Assembly (NCBI GenBank): GCA_902803585.1
Contig: CADCQO010000021.1
Location: 1 to 6,677, forward strand
Reading direction: 5' to 3'
DNA length: 6,677 nt
Origin: an uncultured Ruminococcus sp.
Lineage (GTDB): Bacteria > Bacillota > Clostridia > Oscillospirales > Acutalibacteraceae
Numbering within the stretch: the stretch's first letter is position 1; every line of letters starts with the position of its first letter. A program made the translations under genes and the position numbers. A model generated the notes under the pieces. The model saw only the letters and a program-made list of their open reading frames with translations, searched no databases and was not told the origin of the DNA. Shown here one piece after another: positions 1-5,644 of this stretch.

Positions 1-16
1 CAAGGTCTCTTTTTTT
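1..16. terminator. Possible half of a bidirectional terminator cut by the left edge
   Basis: The plus strand reads AAGGTCTC followed by seven T at 10-16. On the minus strand this is seven A followed by GAGACC. That is what one arm of a two-way intrinsic terminator would look like, with the other arm beyond the window. If so, it would be the true end of the guaA operon. The pairing arm cannot be seen. Confidence 0.3.
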
Positions 17-23
17 ACTTCTT

Positions 24-46
24 TATCTTTTTTCTAAGATAGTTTT
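24..46 (+). repeat. Weak AT-rich hairpin downstream of guaA
   Basis: TATCTT (24-29) and AAGATA (36-41) form a 6-bp stem with a 6-base loop. On the plus strand it is followed by G and four T. The stem is almost all A-T, so it may be chance in an AT-rich stretch. Confidence 0.25.
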
Positions 47-47
47 G

Positions 48-90
48 GTGCCCCGAAAAAGGGTGAGGAACCAAGCCGGGGGACATTTTT
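48..90 (+). terminator. GC-rich inverted repeat with T5, terminator-like on the plus strand
   Basis: GTGCCCCG (48-55) pairs with CGGGGGAC (77-84) over 7 of 8 positions, with one G-G mismatch. On the plus strand it is followed by A and five T. This is the layout of an intrinsic terminator for a convergent gene entering from the left, but the 21-base loop is long. On the minus strand, the guaA direction, the stem is followed by CCAAAAC and not by T residues, so it is a poor guaA terminator. Confidence 0.4.
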
Positions 91-92
91 AA

Positions 93-1634
93 TTATTCCC
101 ACTCAACTGTGGCGGGGGGCTTTGAAGTTACATCATACACTACACGATTGATATGACCGACTTCATTGACTATGCGGTTCGAAATTCTTTCCAATACATC
201 ATATGGAATTTTTGCCCAATCCGCTGTCATAAAATCATCAGTTGTCACTGCCCGCAGTGCAATTGTATTTTCGTAGGTACGTCCATCTCCCATGACGCCT
301 ACACTTTTTACACCTGTCAATACAGCAAAATACTGATTGACACATTTATCAAGTCCGCTGTTTTTGAACTCTTCACGCATAATAGCGTCTGCTCCTTGCA
401 AAACTGCGATCTTCTCTTCGGTAATATCACCCATAATACGGATTGCCAGTCCCGGACCGGGAAACGGCTGCCGCCATACCAGAAATTCCGGAATTCCCAA
501 TTCCAAACCTGCCTGACGCACCTCATCTTTGAACAAATCACGCAATGGCTCAATAATGCCCTCAAAACCGACATCTTCCGGCAATCCGCCAACATTATGA
601 TGACTTTTAATAACTGCCGCCTCGCCAACACCGCTTTCAACAACATCGGGGTAAATCGTACCCTGACACAAAAATTCGATTTTGCCAAGCTTTTTCGCTT
701 CATCTTCAAAGACACGGATAAACTCTTCACCGATGATTTTTCTCTTTTGTTCCGGTTCGGTTACACCTGCTAATTTTGTCAGAAAACGTTCCTGTGCATT
801 GACACGGATCAGATTCATATCAAACTGCTTTCTGAAAACACTTTCTACCTGATCACCCTCGTCTTTACGCAGCAGGCCGTGATCGACAAAGATACAGGTA
901 AGCTGTTTACCAACAGCCTTATGCACCAGCAGGGCCGCTACTGACGAATCCACACCTCCGGACAATGCACACAAAACCTTCTTGTCACCGATTCTTTCTT
1001 TCAGACGGCGAATTGTATCTGTTACGAAGGAGCTCATCTGCCACTCAGCTGTACAACCGCAGGCATTATAAAGGAAGTTCCTGAGATAAAGCATTCCTTC
1101 TGCAGTATGCTGCACTTCAGGGTGAAACTGTACGGCAAAGAAATTACGCTTGATATCTTCCATTGCCGCTACGGGGCAGCCCTCAGAAATAGCGGTAATC
1201 TTGAAACCGTGCGGAATCTCTGAAATATAGTCTGTATGGCTCATCCAGCAAACAGACTTTGCTTTTGCGGCATGGAACATCAGTGAAGAAGTATTGCATT
1301 CGATTTCCGTCTTGCCATACTCCTTTGCATCACTGCTGCGTACCTTGCCTCCAAGTGTCTGCGCCATCAGCTGGGCACCATAGCAGATACCGAGAACGGG
1401 AATTCCCAGCGTAAAAATTTTCGGATCGCATTTCGGTGCTTCTTTATCATAGGTACTGTTAGGCCCACCTGTAAAGATAATACCACGATAACCGCCTTCA
1501 CGGATTTCTTCAGCTGTCATGGTATAGGGTTTCAGTTCACAGTACACATGACATTCACGCACCCGTCTGGCAATCAACTGGTTATATTGACCGCCAAAAT
1601 CCAAAATCAGAATTGACTCATTTTTAATATCCAT
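93..1634 (-). CDS. guaA: GMP synthase (glutamine-hydrolysing)
   Basis: Converts XMP to GMP in the cytoplasm using ATP and glutamine ammonia, the last step of the guanine branch. The 513 residues fit the usual 510-525. An N-terminal class I glutamine amidotransferase domain (about 1-195) carries the nucleophile Cys84 in GICYGAQ and the His171/Glu173 pair in HPEVQHT. The ATP pyrophosphatase domain follows, with the P-loop LSGGVDSS at 224-231. The C-terminal dimerisation and XMP-binding part has IKSHHNVGG (342-350), PFPGPGLAIR (390-399) and the typical ending SKPPATVEWE. I chose the ATG at 1634 because AGAAGGG lies 7 bases upstream. An in-frame GTG at 1655 would add seven residues but would place that ribosome site inside the gene. 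It is the last gene of the cluster, 36 bases after glmS. Nothing is missing or broken. guaB is not next to it. Confidence 0.97.
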   Translation of the reverse strand: MDIKNESILILDFGGQYNQLIARRVRECHVYCELKPYTMTAEEIREGGYRGIIFTGGPNSTYDKEAPKCDPKIFTLGIPVLGICYGAQLMAQTLGGKVRSSDAKEYGKTEIECNTSSLMFHAAKAKSVCWMSHTDYISEIPHGFKITAISEGCPVAAMEDIKRNFFAVQFHPEVQHTAEGMLYLRNFLYNACGCTAEWQMSSFVTDTIRRLKERIGDKKVLCALSGGVDSSVAALLVHKAVGKQLTCIFVDHGLLRKDEGDQVESVFRKQFDMNLIRVNAQERFLTKLAGVTEPEQKRKIIGEEFIRVFEDEAKKLGKIEFLCQGTIYPDVVESGVGEAAVIKSHHNVGGLPEDVGFEGIIEPLRDLFKDEVRQAGLELGIPEFLVWRQPFPGPGLAIRIMGDITEEKIAVLQGADAIMREEFKNSGLDKCVNQYFAVLTGVKSVGVMGDGRTYENTIALRAVTTDDFMTADWAKIPYDVLERISNRIVNEVGHINRVVYDVTSKPPATVEWE

Positions 1635-1641
1635 ACTTACA

Positions 1642-1648
1642 CCCTTCT
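1642..1648 (-). promoter_or_regulatory. Ribosome binding site of guaA
   Basis: The minus strand reads AGAAGGG, 7 bases before the ATG at 1634. It decides the guaA start against the in-frame upstream GTG at 1655, which has no comparable site in front of it. Confidence 0.75.
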
Positions 1649-1670
1649 CTGTCACGGAACGTCCGGTGCA

Positions 1671-3497
1671 TCATTCTACTGTAACGGACTTTGCTAAATT
1701 ACGGGGTTTATCAATATCGCAGCCCTTCTGAGATGCCACATAGTAGGCAAAAAGCTGGAGAGGAATGACCGCCAGCGAAGGCAGCATCATATCGCAGGTT
1801 GGCGGAATAAAAATAGTGTTCTGTGCTACGTCTTTCAGTTCCTGATGACGTTCTGTTGCCAGACAAAGCACATATGCTCCTCTTGCCTGTACTTCCTTCA
1901 TATTGCTGACGATTTTTCCAATCAGTTCTTCATGTGTTGCCAGAGCAATCACAAGCGTACCTTTTTCAATGAGTGAAATGGTGCCGTGTTTTAATTCACC
2001 TGCGGCATATGCTTCGGAATGAATATAGGAAATTTCTTTCAGTTTCAGAGAACCTTCCAGTGAAAGTGCGTAATCTATATTTCTGCCGATAAAGAACACA
2101 TCATCAGCATGAAACAGCTGTGATGCCAGATACTGCACATTTTCGCTGTTATCCAGAATTTGCTGAATTTTATCAGGAATCATCAGCAATTCCGACAAAT
2201 AATTCTGATATTCGGTATCGGTAATTTTACCGAGCAGATCACCGAAATAAATTGCCATCAGATAAATAACTGCCAGCTGTGTACTGTAAGCCTTTGTGGT
2301 GGCTACCGCAATTTCAGGGCCTGCCAGCGTATAAATAACATCATCTGATTCCTTCGCAATAGCACTGCCAAGAACATTGACAATAGAAATGACATGTGAC
2401 CCACGGCGTTTTGCTTCCTTCATCGCCTCTTTGGTATCCGCTGTTTCGCCCGACTGACTGATAACGACAGTCAAAGTTTTATCGTCTACAATGGGATCAC
2501 GATAACGGAATTCGGAAGCCAGATCTGCTTCAGTGGGAATCCTCAGTATTTTTTCAAAAATATACTTTGCCACTACACCAACATGATAGGCAGAGCCACA
2601 CGCCAGAATATTGATTTTACGGAAAGAGCGGATCTGTTCAGCTGTCAGACTGATTTCATTGAGTACCACACGGCCATCTTTGATTCTGGGAGAAATAGTG
2701 TCGTGGATCGCTTTGGGCTGTTCCATGATTTCTTTGAACATAAAATGTTCATATCCGCCCTTTTCTGCCGCATGGATATCCCATTCAATTGTTTCGTATT
2801 CCTTCTGTACAGGTTCTTTGTCTGTATTAAAAACGCTGACACCGTCACGTTTGATAACAGCGATCTCATCATTTTCCAGACGATAGATTTTTCTTGTTTT
2901 GGAAAGAATAGCGGGAATATCGGACGCAATGAAATTTTCATGTTCGCCCAATCCAATAATGAGCGGGCTTTCCTTGCGGACGGCGATAATTTCATCGGGA
3001 TTATCCTTACTGAGAACTCCAAGTGCATAAGAACCATCCAGTCTTGAGAGTACCTTGATAATTGTGTCCATCAGGTCGCCCTGATAATAATATTCGATCA
3101 GCTGAGCGATAACCTCTGTATCTGTATTGGAACGAAAGGTAATGCCCTTATCCATCAGTTTTTCTTTCAGCGGGAGATAGTTTTCGATAATGCCGTTATG
3201 CACTACCGCAAAACGTCCCGATTCACTCAGATGCGGGTGCGCATTAACATCGGACGGTTCACCATGCGTAGCCCATCTGGTATGGCCGATACCGACTGTA
3301 CCATGAAGGCTGCTGCCGTTATGTGTCAGTGTCTTCAGCTCTGTCAGTTTACCTTTGGACTTTTTGACGACTAATGTTCCACCGTCATTCAGACAAAGAC
3401 CTGCGGAATCATAACCCCGATATTCCAGTTTTTCCAGACCGCTCAGCAAAAACGGTGCCGCCTGTTCTTCACCGATATATCCGACTATACCACACAT
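1671..3497 (-). CDS. glmS: Glutamine--fructose-6-phosphate aminotransferase (isomerizing)
   Basis: Makes glucosamine-6-phosphate from fructose-6-phosphate and glutamine, the first committed step toward UDP-GlcNAc and cell wall peptidoglycan; cytoplasmic. The 608 residues match the family. The start MCGIVGYIG exposes Cys2 as the N-terminal nucleophile after Met removal. The class II amidotransferase domain (about 1-230) shows GHTRWATHGEPS (71-82) and HNGIIENY (100-107). Two SIS sugar-isomerase domains follow: the first with CGSAYHVG (300-307), SQSGET (347-352) and TTKAYSTQL (400-408), the second with EGSLKLKEISYIHSEAYAAG (481-500). It ends in the standard DKPRNLAKSVTVE. The ATG at 3497 has GGGAGG 7 bases upstream. 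It starts 16 bases after the purA stop, so translation and transcription are likely coupled to purA. That gap has no room for a glmS ribozyme, the control element of many Firmicutes glmS genes. Confidence 0.97.
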   Translation of the reverse strand: MCGIVGYIGEEQAAPFLLSGLEKLEYRGYDSAGLCLNDGGTLVVKKSKGKLTELKTLTHNGSSLHGTVGIGHTRWATHGEPSDVNAHPHLSESGRFAVVHNGIIENYLPLKEKLMDKGITFRSNTDTEVIAQLIEYYYQGDLMDTIIKVLSRLDGSYALGVLSKDNPDEIIAVRKESPLIIGLGEHENFIASDIPAILSKTRKIYRLENDEIAVIKRDGVSVFNTDKEPVQKEYETIEWDIHAAEKGGYEHFMFKEIMEQPKAIHDTISPRIKDGRVVLNEISLTAEQIRSFRKINILACGSAYHVGVVAKYIFEKILRIPTEADLASEFRYRDPIVDDKTLTVVISQSGETADTKEAMKEAKRRGSHVISIVNVLGSAIAKESDDVIYTLAGPEIAVATTKAYSTQLAVIYLMAIYFGDLLGKITDTEYQNYLSELLMIPDKIQQILDNSENVQYLASQLFHADDVFFIGRNIDYALSLEGSLKLKEISYIHSEAYAAGELKHGTISLIEKGTLVIALATHEELIGKIVSNMKEVQARGAYVLCLATERHQELKDVAQNTIFIPPTCDMMLPSLAVIPLQLFAYYVASQKGCDIDKPRNLAKSVTVE

Positions 3498-3504
3498 ATC
3501 ATCG

Positions 3505-3510
3505 CCTCCC
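3505..3510 (-). promoter_or_regulatory. Ribosome binding site of glmS
   Basis: GGGAGG on the minus strand ends 7 bases before the glmS ATG at 3497. It sits in the 16-base gap after the purA stop codon, so ribosomes finishing purA pass directly over it. It fixes the start at MCGIVGY, which the enzyme requires because Cys2 must become N-terminal. Confidence 0.8.
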
Positions 3511-3513
3511 GAT

Positions 3514-4794
3514 TCATCTGTAAATGATGTCCTCTCTCTTGGGACCGTTAGATATCATTGTAAAGGGAACGCCGACAGCCTTCTCAGCAAACTCGATATA
3601 GCGGCGGCAGTTTTCGGGCAGATCCTCATAACGCTTGATGCCGCGAATATCGCACTGCCAGCCGGGAAGTACCTCCAGAATCGGCTTTGCTCTTTTCAGC
3701 TTGGTAGTAGACGGGAAATAATCGATACGTTCGCCATCCAGTTCATATGCTACGCATACAGGAATTTCTGCCAGATAGCCCAGTGCATCAAGAACAGTGA
3801 ACGCTACCTGTGTAGCACCCTGCACCTTACAGCCATAACGGGTCGCCACCAGATCAAGCCAGCCCATTCTTCTCGGACGGCCTGTTGTTGCGCCGTACTC
3901 GCCGCCGTCACCGCCTCTTTTTCTCAGTTCTTCTGCTTCCTGTCCGAAAATCTCGCTGACAAATTCGCCTGCGCCTACAGAACTGGAATAAGCCTTGACA
4001 ACGGTGATAATATCCTTGATCGCATAAGGAGGAATACCGCCTGCACCAACTGCGCCGTAGCCTGCGATGGTATTGGAAGATGTTACCATCGGATAAATAC
4101 CGAAATCGGTATCCTTCAAAGAACCGAGCTGACCCTCCAGAAGAATCTGCTTGCCCTGTACAACCGCATCATGAACGATGTCAAAGGTATTGGCCACATA
4201 AGGTGCCAGTGCCTCTTTGTATTCCATGAGCTTTGCAAACATTTCATCTGTGCTGAGAGGCTCCTTGTGATACACATTGGTAATAATAGCGTTCTTTACC
4301 TCAAGAATACGCTCCAGCTTCTCTTTCAGACCGGCTTCATCATCATACAGTTCGTTGACCTGAAAACCAATCTTTGAGAACTTGTCGGAATAAAACGGTG
4401 CGATACCGGATTTTGTCGAACCAAAGCTTCTTCCGCCCAGACGTTCCTCTTCATAGCAGTCAAACAGCTTATGATAAGGCATAACAATCTGTGCTCTGTC
4501 AGATACCAGAACATTCGGCTTCGGTACACCCTGATCAACCAGCTGTTGGATTTCCCTGACCAAGTTCTCTACACTGAGAGCCACACCGTTGCCGATAATA
4601 TTGACAATCTCTGTATTAAAAACACCGGAAGGAAGCTGGTGGAGTGCAAACTTTCCGTAATTGTTGATAATCGTATGACCTGCATTACTGCCGCCCTGAA
4701 AACGGATAACCATATCCGACTGCTGTGCCAGTACATCGGTGATCTTGCCCTTACCTTCATCACCCCAGTTAGCACCTACAATTGCTTTTACCAT
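3514..4794 (-). CDS. purA: Adenylosuccinate synthetase, divergent subfamily
   Basis: Joins IMP and aspartate with GTP to give adenylosuccinate, the first step from IMP to AMP; cytoplasmic. The 426 residues are close to the E. coli length (432). Conserved features seen: the P-loop-like GDEGKGK (11-17) with catalytic Asp12, GGSNAGHT (34-41) with catalytic His40, VTSSNT (237-242), and TTGRPRR (303-309). Several usually conserved motifs differ: GSTKSGIAPFYSDK (125-138) replaces a GTTGRGIGPAY-type motif, EGQLG (220-224) replaces EGAQG, and TVLD (333-336) replaces the guanine-binding TKLD, keeping its Asp. By my alignment the residues matching E. coli Arg143, Gln224 and Lys331 are Lys141, Leu223 and Val334. 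I recall similar proteins in Clostridia, so this looks like a clade rather than decay. PurZ is unlikely because Asp12 is kept. The ATG at 4794 has AGGCAGG just upstream. It follows the AIM24 gene by 53 bases. Confidence 0.93.
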   Translation of the reverse strand: MVKAIVGANWGDEGKGKITDVLAQQSDMVIRFQGGSNAGHTIINNYGKFALHQLPSGVFNTEIVNIIGNGVALSVENLVREIQQLVDQGVPKPNVLVSDRAQIVMPYHKLFDCYEEERLGGRSFGSTKSGIAPFYSDKFSKIGFQVNELYDDEAGLKEKLERILEVKNAIITNVYHKEPLSTDEMFAKLMEYKEALAPYVANTFDIVHDAVVQGKQILLEGQLGSLKDTDFGIYPMVTSSNTIAGYGAVGAGGIPPYAIKDIITVVKAYSSSVGAGEFVSEIFGQEAEELRKRGGDGGEYGATTGRPRRMGWLDLVATRYGCKVQGATQVAFTVLDALGYLAEIPVCVAYELDGERIDYFPSTTKLKRAKPILEVLPGWQCDIRGIKRYEDLPENCRRYIEFAEKAVGVPFTMISNGPKREDIIYR

Positions 4795-4797
4795 GTT

Positions 4798-4821
4798 TTA
4801 CCTGCCTTTCATCATCATCAT
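4798..4821 (-). other. Possible leader mini-ORF MMMMKGR upstream of purA
   Basis: Four consecutive ATG codons are followed by AAA, GGC, AGG and a TAA stop, then one AAC codon and the purA ATG in the same frame. The purA ribosome site falls within the last codons. No separate ribosome site is visible for the mini-ORF, and a run of GAT triplets creates such codons by chance, so real translation is uncertain. Confidence 0.2.
4801..4809 (-). promoter_or_regulatory. Ribosome binding site of purA (weaker form)
   Basis: The minus strand reads AAAGGCAGG, ending 6 bases before the purA ATG at 4794. It departs from the AGGAGG consensus by an inserted C. It lies inside a possible seven-codon mini-ORF and directly downstream of a small hairpin, so access to it could be modulated; that is inference. 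Confidence 0.6.
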
Positions 4822-4836
4822 TCGCAATGATATGAT
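4811..4836 (-). repeat. Small hairpin in the purA leader
   Basis: An inverted repeat with perfect inner arms, ATCATT at 4826-4831 and AATGAT at 4817-4822 around a GCG loop. It is extended by five more pairs (4832-4836 with 4811-4815) past one bulged base. It lies in the 53 bases between the AIM24 stop and the purA start. On the minus strand it is followed by AAAGG and no T run, so it is not a terminator. The stem is AT-rich and probably weak. Confidence 0.45.
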
Positions 4837-4847
4837 ACAAAAAATAT

Positions 4848-5606
4848 TTATCCTACCGGAGCAACCAGCACTCGTCCGGTGCCTCTGTATACGTTGACCA
4901 AACCTTCGCCGGAAGCAGCAGAACCGATCAGTGTTTTGGAAGAGCGTTCTACTGTAAACTGCAGAGAGTTTGACCATGCAATCGCCATGTTGCCGTCTAT
5001 TTTGAGTACATCATCGATCACATCAAATACCAGCAGTTCCTCTGCCGGAACAGGACTTTCCAGCACAGCAATGCCCGAACCGGTAAGACAGGTATTGAAC
5101 AGACCTTCACCGCCGGCGAGTGCAGAAGAGAAACTGCTGCGGCCGACAACCTTCATCTCTACCGTATCCTGACACGCCAGAAACATTCCGTCCTCAATGA
5201 CAATCGAGCCATTCCATTTTGCAATATCCTCTAAAAGAATATATTTGTATGTCGGCTCTAAAATAACCTGACCGCTGCCGAAATATTTCGGTTTGACAGC
5301 GGTTTCCCTTGTTACCTTGCTGCCGACCCACTTTTTCATGAAATCGCCTGCACCCTTGATATTTGTATTCATCTGAACATCGCCTACAATCATCTGCATC
5401 GCACCTGCCTGCAAAATGATACCCTGCTGGTTCAGAGAAGCAACTACCTGTCTTTTGCGTACACCCATCTGGGACATGAAATAGGCTGTTTGTGCGGTTG
5501 CCGGACTGACTGAAATATCCTTCTGATACTCAATAACAGAAAAACATCCCATCTGATTAACGACAGAACGGGCCGCTGTCTTAGCAAATACATTATTGTT
5601 GACCAT
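4848..5606 (-). CDS. AIM24 family protein (function unknown)
   Basis: A 252-residue soluble protein that I place in the AIM24 family (formerly DUF124), mainly from its C-terminal pattern with LQFTVERSSKTLIGSA and GEGLVNVYRGTGRVLVAPVG. The yeast namesake is a mitochondrial inner-membrane organisation factor; bacterial members have no established role. There is no signal peptide or membrane segment. The sequence is rich in Gly-turn beta strands and shows a three-fold pattern: GSGQVILEP (110-118), GSGIAVLESP (176-185) and GTGRVLVAP (242-250), exactly 66 residues apart, with GEGL before the last two. This fits a repeated beta-sandwich fold. The ATG at 5606 has AAGGAGGG 11 bases upstream; an in-frame TTG at 5642 would include that site and is rejected. 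It lies between purB and purA with gaps of 38 and 53 bases, so it is very likely co-transcribed with them. The link to purine metabolism is positional only. Confidence 0.87.
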   Translation of the reverse strand: MVNNNVFAKTAARSVVNQMGCFSVIEYQKDISVSPATAQTAYFMSQMGVRKRQVVASLNQQGIILQAGAMQMIVGDVQMNTNIKGAGDFMKKWVGSKVTRETAVKPKYFGSGQVILEPTYKYILLEDIAKWNGSIVIEDGMFLACQDTVEMKVVGRSSFSSALAGGEGLFNTCLTGSGIAVLESPVPAEELLVFDVIDDVLKIDGNMAIAWSNSLQFTVERSSKTLIGSAASGEGLVNVYRGTGRVLVAPVG

Positions 5607-5617
5607 ACTGCACAGTT

Positions 5618-5625
5618 CCCTCCTT
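5618..5625 (-). promoter_or_regulatory. Ribosome binding site of the AIM24 gene
   Basis: AAGGAGGG on the minus strand is the strongest ribosome site in the window. It ends 11 bases before the ATG at 5606, slightly longer than usual spacing. It supports that ATG over the in-frame TTG at 5642. Confidence 0.75.
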
Positions 5626-5644
5626 TTCTTTATATCGCACAATA

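Noticed and set aside
41..90. c-di-AMP (ydaO) riboswitch on the plus strand
   Set aside because: A short stretch (GAGGAACC after a CCGAAA-like hairpin) recalls the start of that class, but the conserved remainder is not present and no regulated gene follows on that strand.
153..773. Long open frame of 206 codons on the plus strand
   Set aside because: It lies wholly antisense to the well-conserved guaA, has Cys/His/Phe-rich composition typical of a shadow frame, and shows no ribosome site or recognisable motif.
1635..1655. Upstream GTG start for guaA adding seven residues
   Set aside because: The extra codons contain the guaA ribosome site (AGAAGGG), and the family start matches the ATG at 1634.
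1653..1668. Short hairpin (CGGA/TCCG) in the glmS-guaA gap
   Set aside because: Only four firm pairs and no T run; too weak for a terminator and likely chance.
2583..3047. Open frame of 154 codons on the plus strand
   Set aside because: Antisense to conserved glmS sequence; no motif, ribosome site or promoter supports it.
3514..4794. PurZ (phage-type enzyme for 2-aminoadenine synthesis) instead of PurA
   Set aside because: The catalytic Asp (Asp12 in GDEGKGK), which PurZ lacks, is present, and the gene sits in a housekeeping purine operon.
5607..5642. Upstream TTG start for the AIM24 protein adding twelve residues
   Set aside because: The added codons encode the AGGAGG site itself, and no ribosome site precedes the TTG.
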